Shown here: one piece after another, positions 35,479 to 46,938 of the stretch | Numbering within the stretch: the stretch's first letter is position 1 | Layout: the number at the start of each line of letters is the position of its first letter | Assembly (NCBI GenBank): GCA_027625915.1 | Contig: JANTQA010000047.1 | Span: 4,898,001 to 4,962,000 of the forward strand | DNA: 64,000 nucleotides | Source of the DNA: Anaeramoeba flamelloides | Lineage: Eukaryota > Metamonada > Anaeramoebidae | Direction: 5' to 3' | Notes under the pieces: generated by a model | What the model saw: only the letters and a program-made list of their open reading frames with translations | Databases searched by the model: none | What the model was told of the DNA's origin: nothing | Translations under genes and position numbers: made by a program

Positions 35479-36160
35479 TGTTTCAGTCAAAGGAGGCCAA
35501 CTTTTTTTCCAAATATCAATTATTTTCAACATTGACTTTTGGAGAATAAAATAAGAAATAATCAGAATAATACACATCAAAGAATTGCTGATATCCACCT
35601 GAAAGAAAACTAATTAATTAATAGATTTACTTAAAAATTGAAAAACTCAAATTCTCTGAGCCTCTATTGAGAAAAACAACAATGTTCGTTTTAAACTTCA
35701 ACTGGTATTTGAATAATAAATTGGAACAATTTTCACTTCATTTTCCATACCTTTCAAGTAGAAATCATGTCACCAAACGAAGTGTGTTGGTATTTGTGGT
35801 CTCTATTTGAAAAAGGAAATGAAAATGAAGTGAAAAATTTTCACATTTATTAATCAAATATCAAGATCAAAGATTGAATATAATTCCAATAGAAATCAAA
35901 ATGATTTCTCAACAACCTTCACATGGTTTCAATAACCTTAGAATAGCGCATTTTTACCAAGTGACTATTGATCTTACAATAAAAAATATTTTTGAAACTG
36001 AATGAGGTTTTAAAAAAAAAAACGAAAAACAAATAAAAAAATGTGAAAAAATGATTTCATTTTTGAAAATTTCCAAAATAAATTTTTTCTTCTAATATTT
36101 ATGCAAACCCTTTAAACATATGTATTTCACCCATTACAACTGGGCACCTTTGACTTAAAC
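35476..36160 (-). mobile_element. GTCAAAGG-ended DNA element, copy A
   Basis: Left end 'GTCAAAGGAGGCCAACTTTT' and right end 'ACTGGGCACCTTTGAC' are inverted repeats. The body matches copy B (41.02-41.70 kb) in opposite orientation through 'tctattgagaaaaacaacaa', 'ggtatttgtggtctc' and 'acatatgtatttcacccat'. Its middle is itself a palindrome around 'ttttcacttcattttcc'. No transposase is seen, so it is non-autonomous. An (AC)n then (AT)n microsatellite follows at 36168-36221. Confidence 0.68.
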
Positions 36161-36163
36161 ATA

Positions 36164-36167
<4 letters not shown>

Positions 36168-36221
<54 letters not shown>
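36168..36221. repeat. (AC)n(AT)n microsatellite
   Basis: About 20 AC units followed directly by AT units, next to the end of element copy A. Confidence 0.9.
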
Positions 36222-36419
36222 AGTGTTGATAAGACATGAATATAAACTTTTTTCTATCAAAAGTGACTACAAAACTACACAATAATAATTAATAATTAAA
36301 ATTGACCTTTGAAGAACAAATAAAAAATAGACTGAATAAAATAAATCAAATAAGAGCGGTAATCTACATGAATCAAAACTACCAAATCAATAGATTGTTC
36401 TTAAAATTGTAAACACAAA

Positions 36420-36600
36420 ATACTTGAGTCTATTGAGAAAAACAACAATGTTCGTTTTGAACTTCTACTAGTATTTGAATAATAAATAAGAAACATTTTT
36501 CACTCCATATTCCATACTTTTCTTTTAGAAATCAAGTCCCCAAACGAAGTGGGTTGGTATTTGTGGTCTCCAATTGAAAAAAAAAAAAAAAACAAGCTTC
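36420..36600 (-). repeat. GTCAAAGG-family fragment, copy C
   Basis: Contains 'gtctattgagaaaaacaaca', 'acttctactagtatttgaat' and 'ggtatttgtggtctcc', matching about 35663-35806 of copy A. Both termini are absent. Confidence 0.6.
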
Positions 36601-37005
36601 TTTATGTATCCCCCATTGAAGATAAATAACATTATAACTGAAAACAATTTCCTTTTTTTTTCTACAACCATTTTCACCATTTCAATGATATTTAGATAAC
36701 ATATAATTATTTAATTACTAGCCATAGATCTCCCAATAAAAATATATATATATATATAACAAACCCTCACTTCCCCAAGAGAAAAAGCAAAAAAGAAAAA
36801 TCCAAAATTAAAAAAGCGAATAACAGTTTTTAGAAATAGAATTTTAGATTTTTTATATGGAATCCCTGATGAACTTTAGTTAATATAAGGATTTTTTTTG
36901 CTAACCAATATAAAAATTTTAAAAAATATTCAAAAATCTCTATTTTCTCAAAGTTTCAATCTATTTTAAAAGATATTTTTTTGCAAAACATGGTTTATGT
37001 AAAAT

Positions 37006-37037
<32 letters not shown>

Positions 37038-37443
37038 GATTGAATGAAATTACAAAAAATAATTTTGACAGACAAATGTAAATTTCTGTTGAAAAATCGT
37101 AAATAAAAATCTACTAATCAACTTAAAATAGAATTCAAAAAGGAATAACTTTTTTTGAAAAATTAATTTGAATTAGATACTCAATTTTTATTTATAAATA
37201 TATATATTAAAAATAGATTAGAAAATTTTACGTTTTAAATTTACTATTGATATTAAAAAAACTGAAAAATGATTATAAATTTAACAAATTTTTGAAAATA
37301 TTGACAATATATAAGAATACCCCGTCACGTATATTTTCCACATGATTTTTAATTATAGACTCAATAATTCTGGTAGAAATAAAAAAATACATCGATGTAA
37401 AAAAACAATATATCTAGGTAAGAATATGAGCCGAACCCCCCCC

Positions 37444-37480
<37 letters not shown>

Positions 37481-38029
37481 GAAAACCCATCACCAACTTT
37501 TTATTTAGATTTATTAACCATTTTTTAATTGAAATAAACAAACATCTTGCTAAATATTTTCAAATATTTGAAGATGTGTTAATTTTGATAACACAAAGAA
37601 GATATCAGAAAATAGAGAAAAACACCTTTAAATTATAATATTATACAAAATAAAATACTTAGATATTTGGAGAGTAAAAGAAAAACATATATAAAAACTT
37701 CAAAAAGTAAAAAATATTTAAAAAAAAAATAAAATTTCTTTTTTATTAATACAAGTTAGTCACTTATATTAAACACTGATAGCCTTTAATCTTGCCCGAG
37801 AATAATTTTAATCAGCTTTATGATTTCATTGATAATAGGATTTACTAAATAGTTGTACCCCAAGACTAATTTCTAAATCCAAAATATTAATAAACCCGAA
37901 GACAGTTCTACGATCTAAAAGATTTTTTCAACCTAGAAAGAAATTAGAATTTTCTAGTTTTTAAATCATATTAGACAAATCCCAGTTTATTTATAAATCA
38001 AAACGACAACTAGCAAATATATTATTTTC
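36601..38029. other. Intergenic
   Basis: A/T-rich without a supported gene. It has long A runs at 37006-37032 and a C9 then A-run at 37437-37479, both likely assembly-sensitive. Confidence 0.5.
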
Positions 38030-38350
38030 ATACCAAAAGAGCCCAACTGTATTGGATGAATTACATGTGTTTTAATGTTTGGAATGATTATTAGAAGAAA
38101 AAAAAAATATTTTGGAAAATTCAAAATGGATTCATTTTTTTACATTTTTTCTATATTTCTCTTTTCAAATTTAGACTAATACACAGTTTCATTAGCAATA
38201 TTGTTTTATTATAAGATCTATAGCCAACAACATAATAAAAAAGACACAATTCTGATATTAATGTAACAACGATAATCTTTGTATTGAAATCATTTTGATT
38301 TCTCTTGGGATTTTCTTTTGATCTTCAATTGAAGATAGAAATGAACACTC
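38030..38350 (+). repeat. GTCAAAGG-family fragment, copy D
   Basis: 'gcccaactgtattggatgaa' and 'ttacatgtgttt' with 'ttagaagaaaaaaa' match the left end of copy B, and 'aatcattttgatttctcttg' matches a later part of it. Diverged and incomplete. Confidence 0.55.
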
Positions 38351-38803
38351 ATGTTTTTTTTCCTACCCCCCCCCTTTTTAATCTGAGAAATAAAAAGAAA
38401 ATTTAAAAAGTACAATCAACATTTTGGTAAATTGAAAATCTAGCAATACCTCAAAAAGTGATGCCAGATCAGCCAATTAAAATTTAATGAGAATAAATCA
38501 AAGAAAAAGATATTTTAAAATAAATCAATAGAAAATTAATTCTTTTTCAGTTTTTTTTGCTACTTTTTAACACTAAACGAAATACTAAACCATTGTAAAC
38601 TAATTGGGGCTCTATTACTGTTTTCGGATTTATTTTAAAACCCCGCATTCCAATAAACCCCTTAAAAACATTTTAATAAAAGAAAGCACCCCAATTGTAT
38701 AAAATGACAAATATTTGTAAATTAATATTATTAAAAAAAAAAAGAAAGAAAATAAAAATAAAAAGAATAAGAATAACAAAAAGGATAGCAATCATCATGC
38801 ATA

Positions 38804-39380
38804 TTAATATTCATCAGAGGTGGTATCAGAAACCCCTAGCAATTCCTCGCCTTTCTCTTCTTGTAAGATTTTGATTTCAACTTGCATCGTCTTTTTTGTT
38901 CTTTTTAAACTCAAATGAAAAATTGTAAAAATTGCAATTATTGGTGATATTTCTGTAATAATAAACCAAAAGAAAATCCACACATAATATGCATTGTCAT
39001 TATTCTCATACCATTTATCTGTGACATCATTGAGTTTATTGTGCCCAATCAAAGCAAAAAATCCAAATATTGCTTGGATGAAATATAATATTGAAATTAT
39101 TGATATTAACAATAAAGTTTGCAAAACCTTTGTTTTATTTTTCAAGCCAATTCGAAATTTTGTTAATGCTCTGTATACCTTGACAACAAAAAAAAAGGAA
39201 AAAAACGAGAAAATTAAATAAACAACAGTTGCAAACCCAAAATTCCCCGAATGGAAATTATCCATAGAAACGTGTTTGTACATGTAATACGGATAAAGAA
39301 ATACAGCTGTCAACGTAATTACATGTAAAAAAATTAAAAAAGGCTTGAAAACTCTTTTTAACATGACTTCATTTCCTTTC
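38804..39380 (-). CDS. Multi-pass membrane protein, possibly TOM1/GPR137-like (C-terminal half)
   Basis: The visible terminal exon codes about 191 residues with four transmembrane segments: FLIFLHVITLTAVFLYPYY, the segment after GNFGFATVV, the one after KTKVLQTL, and YVWIFFWFIITEISPIIAI. The last is followed by a basic cytosolic tail and acidic end. The pattern 'YRALTKF...KNKTKVLQTLLL' and 'ITEISPIIAIFTI' resembles TM5-TM7 of the TOM1/TOM3/GPR137 (THH1) family, where a Glu-x-x-Pro motif sits in the last helix. That is a weak family match made by eye. The exon starts after a TATTATAG acceptor (39381-39382) in phase 2, so exons carrying the first three helices are missing. The only in-frame ATG is at 39364. 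A seven-helix protein is expected. Confidence 0.6.
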
Positions 39381-39382
39381 CT

Positions 39383-40079
39383 ATAATAAACAATTCTTGT
39401 CAAAAATAATACAAAATTTGAAAAACTATTTGAAATGTTAAAAGAATAAATATAAACAGAAAAAAGAAAGAATATTTGAGAAAATTAGTAAATAGAAAAA
39501 ATACCAATTTTTTTTTAAGGTAAACCGATTTTGAAAATTGATACGAAATTTTAAACTTCAATATAAGACAATAATTGCTAAATACTAATTACTTTAATTA
39601 GGTATATGGAATTGTTTCTGTTTAAACAACTCAATATATATATACATATATATTATCCAACCTACTATCACATAAATCACACCCCTTTCAACATAAAAAA
39701 CCCTCAATCCAATTGAAAAAAAAAAAAGAAACTTAAATAATGTTTCACTGATTTTTAATATGAACATTTTTGGAAAAGCTATTAATAATTCTAAATATAA
39801 TATTTTTTGGGATCATCTTTGTATCCAAAATGGTTGAATAATCCAAAGTTTGTGAATTTAAAATTGTCATTGGTTATATAAACATTTCTTAAGCATTGAG
39901 GCAAAATATACCACACAATAAAATTTGTTTAATCGTCAATGCCTTTTTTTTTATAACAAAGAAAGAAAGGAAAAATGTGAAAAAATGTTTTCCATTTTGA
40001 TATTTTCAAAATATATTTTTTCTTCTAATATACATTCAAAACATTAAAATATGATTAATCCACTGATTGTGATCATACA
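39383..40079. other. Upstream of the membrane-protein exon
   Basis: The 5' exons of the membrane-protein gene should lie here or further right on the minus strand but I could not place them. Bases about 39960-40075 are a fragment (copy E) of the GTCAAAGG family ('aaaaatgtgaaaaaatg', 'tttttcttctaatat'). Confidence 0.35.
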
Positions 40080-40320
40080 AAATATGGTAGAGTGCCCACA
40101 AGTGTCATAGAGTACCTTGGAGTGAATGGATTTTCTAAAATTCAAAATAATAGAGAAAAATCAAAGTATTTACTCCATTCTTTTTATTTCTCAAATTAAA
40201 AAAAACCACCGTTAGGTTTTCCAGAATTTAAAAGAATTGAGTTAAATCAAAGATTTTACTCAATTCTTTTGAATTCAGGAAAACCTAGGCACTCCACGGC
40301 ACTCCACGGGACTTGAAACC
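40080..40320. repeat. Minisatellite-linked palindromic repeat, copy 3
   Basis: Degenerate 10-mers ('agagtgccca', 'gcactccacg') flank both sides of an inverted repeat built from 'ttcaaaataatagagaaaaa', 'ttactccattctttt' and 'ttactcaattcttttgaatt'. The 10-mers thus lie at the outer edges of a hairpin, which suggests they are its termini. Confidence 0.6.
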
Positions 40321-40599
40321 ACTTCTCCAAATTTCACAGAGGTTTAAAAAACCAAATAAAAAGATGAGCATAATAATCAAACATTCCACAATCTGTGATT
40401 AATAATTAGTATTCTGTTGTAGCGATTTATCTGCTTATTTTAAAAAGCAATGATTTTGCTCAGTTCTTTTGAATTTTGGAAAAGTGAGGTTAGGCTCTTT
40501 TTAATTTTTTATATTTATTCGAAAATAGATAGATTTTTGAAACAAAAACAAGAATTAAAAAAAAAACGAACCAATTGATGGAACTTCCCTAACTCCTAA

Positions 40600-40930
40600 T
40601 TTGAATTAGAGATGTGGTTGAATCGAGTGAGAGTTGGTCAATTCTCTCAAGGGCCGGGTACGCTTATTAAATTGTGAGGAATTTTGTTACAATTATGAAG
40701 TGTCGACTTTTCTATAAGTCAAAAAGATTCAATCAGCAAGACGGTTTATTCAAAGAATTAGAGTTTATATGAAGCCCAAGCCTGATTTATAATTAAAATT
40801 ACATCTTGGTCATTTTTCGAGAAAATGGTAAACAATCAAAAATAATGTGGTTATGAGAATTCAAATTCCTAAACCTTTGAAGTGTACGTGGGGACACTTT
40901 ACCACTGGCCCATATTGGTTTTCAAAAACT
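40600..40930 (+). pseudogene. Unidentified decayed coding-like island
   Basis: GC content rises well above the surroundings and several short open stretches with W, C, H, G and P codons lie one after another on the plus strand, for example MKCRLFYKSKRFNQQDG near 40695-40745 and KCTWGHFTTGPYWF near 40881-40922. No single open frame spans them. I do not recognise the family; an old transposase or a lost host gene are both possible. Confidence 0.3.
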
Positions 40931-41023
40931 CTATCTTTATTAGGATAAACTAATTGTGAAAATGATCAATTTTGAATTTATTTTCTATTTTTAATTGTAA
41001 ATCCTAATAACCTATTTTTCATT

Positions 41024-41700
41024 CAAAGGTGCCCAGTTGTAATGGGTGAATTACATGTGTTTAAAGGGTTTGCATAAATATTAGAAGAAAAAATTTATTT
41101 TGGAAATTTTCCAAATTGAAATCATTTTTTCACATTTTTGCACATTTTTGCTTTTTTTTTTTTGCCTAATTCAGTTTCAAAAAATTTTTTTGTTGCAAGA
41201 TCAATAGTCACTTGGTAAAAATGCGCTATTCTAAGGTTATTGAAACTGTGGAGGTTGTTGAGAAATCATTTTGATTTCTATTGGAATTTTATTCAATCTT
41301 TGATCTTGATATTTGTTTAATAAATGTGAAAAATTTTCACTTCATTTTCATTTCCTTTTTCAAATAGAGACTACAAATACCAACACACTTCGTTTGGGGA
41401 CTTTATTTCTAAATGAAAAGTATGGAAAATGAAGTGAAAATTGTTTCCTATTTATTATTCAAATAACAGTTGAAGATCAAAACGAACATTGTTGTTTTTC
41501 TCAATAGAGGGACATAAGAATTTGAGTTTTTCAATTTTTAAGAAAATCTCTTGATTTAATTAGTTTTCTTTCAGACATATATCAACAATTCTTCGATGTG
41601 TATTATTCTGATTATTTCTTATTTGTTCTTCAAAGGTCAATTATATAAAATAATTGATATTTGAAAAAAATGTTGGGCTGCTTTGACTGAAGCAAAGTTT
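41024..41700 (+). mobile_element. GTCAAAGG-ended DNA element, copy B
   Basis: Starts 'ATTCAAAGGTGCCCAGTTGT' and ends 'GGGCTGCTTTGACTGAAGC', the diverged inverted terminal repeats. It is colinear with copy A in reverse orientation over its whole length, including 'acacacttcgtttggggact' and 'gaaaatgaagtgaaaattg'. No protein-coding capacity. Confidence 0.68.
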
Positions 41701-42159
41701 AGAATCAGTTTTTTAAAAAATAAACATTATATATCAAGATTAAGGATCAAATGCCCAAATGAATTGATATAAAATTTAAAGAGCGAAACTAAGAAAGATT
41801 TATTTTTAAAATGACAAAGATCAAAAATAGTGATAATTCTTCTTTTTCAGGTTATATTAAGATTTAATCAAAAAGAAAGAATTTGGCTTTACAATAATCT
41901 ACTTAAACAATCTTGATGAAATTGAAATAAAGAGAGTCTAAATTAAATACTATACTTATTAAATGTGTTTAGTCCTTATTTGAATTCTTATTAATTTCAA
42001 AAAATTCTGGCGAATTTGATTGATTTTATGAATGTTCTCAATTAAATTTTCCGAATATTTCAAAAAAAAAATGTGCCACTTTTTTTTTCATAACGATTGT
42101 TGGTTTGTAAAACTGGTTGAAACACAAAAAATTTTTTTTTAAAAGTAAGAAGAACGCGT

Positions 42160-42345
42160 CAAGTCAAGATCTAAAAATTGCGATACTGGCATTTGAATCA
42201 AAATAATTGGAATTAATTTTCACTTCATTTTTATTGTAATTTTCATTTTTATCTTTTATAAATAAGAGATTCAAAGAAATAGATTGTAATCTGTGATATC
42301 TATTTATTTGTTTGGTGTTTTTTTTTTTGTTCACTACATTGGACA
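42160..42345. repeat. GTCAAAGG-family fragment, copy G
   Basis: Shares the central palindrome ('attttcacttcatttttatt', 'gatatctatt') with copies A and B; diverged and truncated. Confidence 0.4.
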
Positions 42346-42629
42346 AACTAAGAACCATACATAAAAGAAAGATTTCAGAAATGAAAAATTAATAATCAAC
42401 CGAAATTTTATCTCATTTAAATTTCAATTACAAGCAGTTGAATAAATATTGTGGGTCTCGACCATTGAAAATTTCTCTTGGTGTGTGAGAACTTTGTTAA
42501 AATGAAAAAAAAAAGAATTCATAGTGACACTTTAATCCAAATTTGGTATTCTTCTCAATTGTTAGTAAGAATAAAAATTCAGAGTTTGTTGGGCTGGTTT
42601 GTAAAAACTAAAAAATTTCAAAAAAAAAA

Positions 42630-42950
42630 AAAAAAGGAGATTCTTACATTGCAAATTGTAAATAAATTGGAATTGATTGGTGAAATAAAAAAATGACATA
42701 AAGGTTTTTTGATGTTGGAATGAATGTCATGAGAAATCTTTGAAACATAAGCCAACCACAAAAAAATAAAATTAAGCCTCGAAATTTTGAACCAACACTT
42801 GAAGATGGAAATTTTCTTTTTTTTTAGTAGGTTGGAAATCAGAAGAAAGTAAGAACAATTGGTGTGTTCATTAAAAGAGAAAACGGTGAGAAATTTTTTG
42901 TTTTTGTTTTTGTTTTTGTTTTTGGTTGCCTTTAGGAATCGTTTTGTGAG
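42630..42950 (+). pseudogene. Possible decayed Sm/LSm-like coding region
   Basis: Plus-strand pieces in successive order resemble an Sm fold: KEILTLQIVNKLELIGEI (strand region before the Sm1 Gly), FFDVGMNVMRNL (compare the FDxxMN of Sm1), NKIKPRN (compare KIKPKN of SmB) and VRTIGVFIKRENG (compare the Sm2 I-R-G-E/D-N pattern). The pieces are in two frames and separated by stops, without splice sites that would join them in a usual way. A T-rich acceptor (GTTGCCTTTAG) lies at 42935. It could be a pseudogene or a chance likeness. Confidence 0.22.
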
Positions 42951-43114
42951 TTTTCAATTTGATCAAGTTTTTTGTTTTATTGTGAATTGAATTGGACTTT
43001 AACAAATTTAATTTGAATCAATTCGTATTTTGAAAAAATCATGGCGGTGTTGAGGTGTGTTATCACACAACCCATAAAAGGCTGAACAAAAAACAATAAA
43101 AAAAAAAAAACATT

Positions 43115-43255
43115 TTACTTGTTCATTACAAAATTGTTGACCATATCATAAAAACACAAGCAACAAGTGAAGAAAAATAAGATTCCTAATATGTAGAGCC
43201 AAACTGAACCTGTGTTAGGAGCAGTTCTTATTAGACCATCTTGATTAAAACCCAT
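43115..43255 (-). CDS. 46-residue single-pass membrane protein
   Basis: A complete short frame, too small for routine gene finders: ATG at 43255, stop at 43115. It has a polar start (MGFNQDGLIRTAPNTG), one transmembrane helix (WLYILGILFFFTCCLCF) and a short lumenal or cytosolic tail ending VMNK. GC content and balanced codon use stand out against the A/T background. An AAG acceptor-like site just upstream (43267-43268) leaves open a 5' exon. The 'x-W-L...' helix after a Pro/Gly-containing segment recalls SERP1/RAMP4, a small Sec61-associated ER protein, but the usual basic N-terminus is not seen, so this is only a suggestion. It may also be a different small membrane-complex subunit. Confidence 0.5.
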   Translation of the reverse strand: MGFNQDGLIRTAPNTGSVWLYILGILFFFTCCLCFYDMVNNFVMNK

Positions 43256-45834
43256 ATGAAAAGAAACTTAAAAAAAAATGAAAAAAATGGAATTACTTTT
43301 GTCAGGTTGAAAGTTATTCAATTTGGAAGAGAATTTCAAGATGTTTTTTTTTATATCTACCAATGATGTAACACGCCAAGAATTCTTCTTTTTTAATTTG
43401 TGGAAGAATAAATTAAATAATTCACTTTTACCTGAAATTATTTCTTTGAGGTTTTATCACCAAGTATCCCTCGAGTTTTACAATTAAGTCAGATAATTTT
43501 GGTTTTTGAATGAAAATTGTTTTTTTTTTTAATTTCTATCAATGTACAAAATATAACTTGAAGATAACTTTTGTTATTATAATTGATTAAATTTTGTTTG
43601 AATTTAAGTATAAAAAATCAACAAGATGAACAAAATTGAATAGTTAACACCATATGCATAATAAAATAATTTACAGTTGGGGCTTAATAGGTCACAATGT
43701 TCGTTTCACGTATTGTTGTCTCCAGTGATTAAAATAATACATGTACAACTATTATAATCGTAGTGTTGCAAAATACAATCTCTTTTTTTTTTTTCTTGTT
43801 CTAATCTAACATCCAATTCACCACCTAGTAATATACCTAATTTTAAATCAATTTTGAAGGTAAACTCCTTGATGTTGATAATAAAATTTAAATTATATAT
43901 GGAATTTGTTTGAAATTTTTTGTAATTTTCTCAATTTTATTGTCTTTTTTGATGATTAAATAATTTTTCCCAATATTGACTTTGATTTTTTTTGATAATT
44001 TTAATTTTAATATAACTGTATATCCTTGGATTGAGAAAGATTTATTCATAAATTCTTAATTTCAAAGTAAATGGTCAATTAAGAGATATTCTATTTAGAG
44101 AAATAAACATTATATTTTTTCCTTTAAGAAAAAAAAAAAATAAGTAATTTTAAATTAAAAAACTTTTTTAACAAATGAATTTTTTATTCAGCAATAAATA
44201 ACGGTTTTCAAGCCATTAATAAATGGGGATAGCAACCAGTTAAATGTAATTTAATAACAATTCTACATATTTGAGTTTAACAAATACAGTTTTAATAAGG
44301 TTATAAAGGCCATGCAGTGTATGAGAAAGAAAAAAAAAATTGAAATATAAAAACAATTTGAAGTGGAATTTTTTTCAATTTCAGAATTTAGTTAATATGA
44401 TATAAGAAAAATTTTGTGAAACAAATCCCACCTAAAAAAATATTTTTTTTTCATATTTTTTCAACGACAACGAAATACAAAATAATAATATATGATGATT
44501 TGAATTTTTTATCCAATTGGGTTATTATTCGAAAAAATAGGTAAAAATTAACAATTTTATAAAATTTAAGTCGAATTTTCAAATGATCAAAAATAATTAA
44601 CAAAGTTCAAGATTTTTTGTAGAAATTTAAAATGGAGAAATTTCAATCATAAAAAAAATCTAATTATTCTTTGTTGAGCTACCCTTATTAATATTATATG
44701 GTATTTTTTACCTAGTTTTACTTTTTTATGATTAATAATTCCTAGTTTCAAGTGTACTGTTTTTATTTATTGATGTGATTTAAAAAAAGTAAAAAGAAAA
44801 AAATAAGTAAAATGATTAAATTGGGTTAAAAAATTACAAATAATAGTTTTAAGACGTTGGAAATATGAAAAATTATTTTGAATTATAGTATTTTTCAGCA
44901 TTAATTGTTTTTATCCTAATTCAAACTATAAAAAACTATTCAATAATCATATGAAAGAATTTTTTTTTTATTGAAATATTTTTTAAAAAGGTATTCTTTT
45001 TATTCTAATATTAGAAATTAATTATTTTATTAAGAAATTATTGAATTAATAGATGAAAATATATAATTAAATCATTAAAATAAAAATATGGTTTCTTGTT
45101 CAATTAAAATATTATTATTATTCAGAGATTAAATATTTTTTGAAATCAAAAAAAAAAAAAAAAAATTCATTTTCATTTCCAAATTTATAAAATAATAAAA
45201 AAAATTGTAGTAATTTAACCAATACTGAACAATTTTATGTTATCCTGAAAATTTCAGTAATTTTTATTTTTTATTTACTTTTATTTATATTTTCAGAATA
45301 AAAATCTAATCCCTCATGAGTTTTAAATAGTTGGTTATACCAACGAATAATTTAAAATAATATTTTAGAAAGATGATTGTAATTTTACATCTTTTATTAT
45401 TGAGAAGTCATATAAAAACATTCCTCTTCTCCGTTATTCTACAAAATACTATTCAAGTCAATTGTTTATTTATAAAAAAATCGATACTTCATAATTTGAT
45501 TCTAGATTGATTGTTTTTTTACATAAACTTTTTGGTAATTATATAAACTTGATAATATTTTGTTAAAAATACATTATTTGACATTTTAAAAGCACACTAT
45601 ACCAAAATATAAAAAATATTAACACTTTTTTACCTAAATAATTAACTTCAAACTTAATTTAATAACTATATTTTTAAAAAATAAAGTGAAAGAAGATACA
45701 AGAAAAAAAAATCTAAAAAAAAAAAAAATAATAAAAAAATATTGATACACATCATTACTTACTGTAAATTTCCGAATAACCATAATTTTATAACTTAAAA
45801 TTCCACAAAAACAACTTAGACAAAACAATATATA
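43256..45834. other. Intergenic with a dispersed-repeat copy
   Basis: Bases about 43800-44060 match 59040-59300 ('aatcaattttgaaggtaaac' and 'tccttgat' against 'aatcaattttaactataaac' and 'tccttgat', then 'ttttgtaattttctca'). The remainder is A/T-rich with no supported gene. Confidence 0.45.
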
Positions 45835-46895
45835 AACTCAATTCCAAAAATTGGGACACAAAAAAAAATTACATTAATAAAAATATACTCCAAAATACAC
45901 AATACATAAACATTAAAATAATAAAAGACCCGAAAATATTTAATTAATACTATTTATATATTTTATAGTAAATATAAAATTTAATTCAAAAAATAAAAAA
46001 GAAAAAATCAAAAAAAATGTGCCCCTATTTTTGGAACACGGTTACCAAAAAAACCATTTTTATTGAAAGAAAAATTAATAAAAACTATTAATAGATTCAG
46101 CTTTTTTGATAACTAAATCTATCCTTATATCTAGAGTTTACTAATTTTCTAAGGTTTCCCAACTCAAAGTATTTCATACATTAGTGAAAATTTTAATAAA
46201 TTCTTCTCCGTTTTTTGGTTACAATTTTTCAGTTTAGTATCCATAATTGACCATAAATTCACAATTGGGTTTGAATCTGGGGAATTGGGTGTCACGGGTC
46301 CATAACATTACATCCACGGTTTAAGTAAGTTTGAGTTTTTTTTTGAAGTGTGTGGACAAGCTCCATCCTTTTGGAAAATCCATTTCAAATCACCATATTC
46401 TGAATTAGCGAGTTGAATTACATTTGATTTTTTGAAAATATCATTAATAATACATCCAGTATTTACATTTACATTAATGATAATAAGGTCTGTTTGTAGG
46501 CCATGTGCTCTAGCACCCCATATCATGTTTTTTTTTTTTCAAAAAAAATTTTTCTAGATAAAAAAAGAATCTTTTTACATTTTTGAGAGAAGAAAAAAAA
46601 TTTTTCTTGTGATCAGAATCAAAACTTTTAAATTTCATTTTAAAGTGATTTTGAGATTTTCAAAAAGTTTTGTCAAAAATTTTAATTTTTTTTTATTAGA
46701 AAAAAAAGAATACAAAAAAAATCAAAAAAATTATTGAAAATCAAAAATCAAAAAATAATGAAAAAAAATGATAAATAATTAACTTTAAAATTATTTCCAT
46801 GTATTGTTAATATCTAATGTTTCTATTTAAGAGTCAAATATCACTTTTCTTAGAATTAAATTGATTTTGAAGGTGTGCCCCAATTTTTGGAATTG

Positions 46896-46900
<5 letters not shown>
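45835..46900 (-). mobile_element. Tc1/mariner element with transposase remnant
   Basis: The terminal inverted repeats match almost perfectly: left CTCAATTCCAAAAATTGGG, right CCCAATTTTTGGAATTGAG, flanked by TA. Total about 1.07 kb, a little short for a full element. On the minus strand at 46526-46308 a 72-codon frame reads MIWGARAHG and later WIFQKDGACPHTSK, the region around the second catalytic Asp of Tc1/mariner DDE transposases (compare WxFQQDNAPCHTS). The rest of the enzyme is not open, so the copy is dead. A second terminal-repeat-like motif inside at about 46019-46044 suggests that a smaller element shares its left part. A long (AT)n run follows at 46901-46935. Confidence 0.75.
46308..46526 (-). 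pseudogene. Tc1/mariner transposase fragment (DDE core)
   Basis: This 72-codon fragment covers the middle of the DDE domain. The catalytic Asp and following His-Thr-Ser are visible in KDGACPHTSK; the Asn-Ala-Pro of living copies is altered. The stretch between (TDLIIINVNVN) matches the beta-strand leading to the second Asp. It ends in a stop shortly after, and neither the helix-turn-helix part nor the third acidic residue is found in frame. Confidence 0.7.
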
Positions 46901-46935
<35 letters not shown>

Positions 46936-46938
<3 letters not shown>

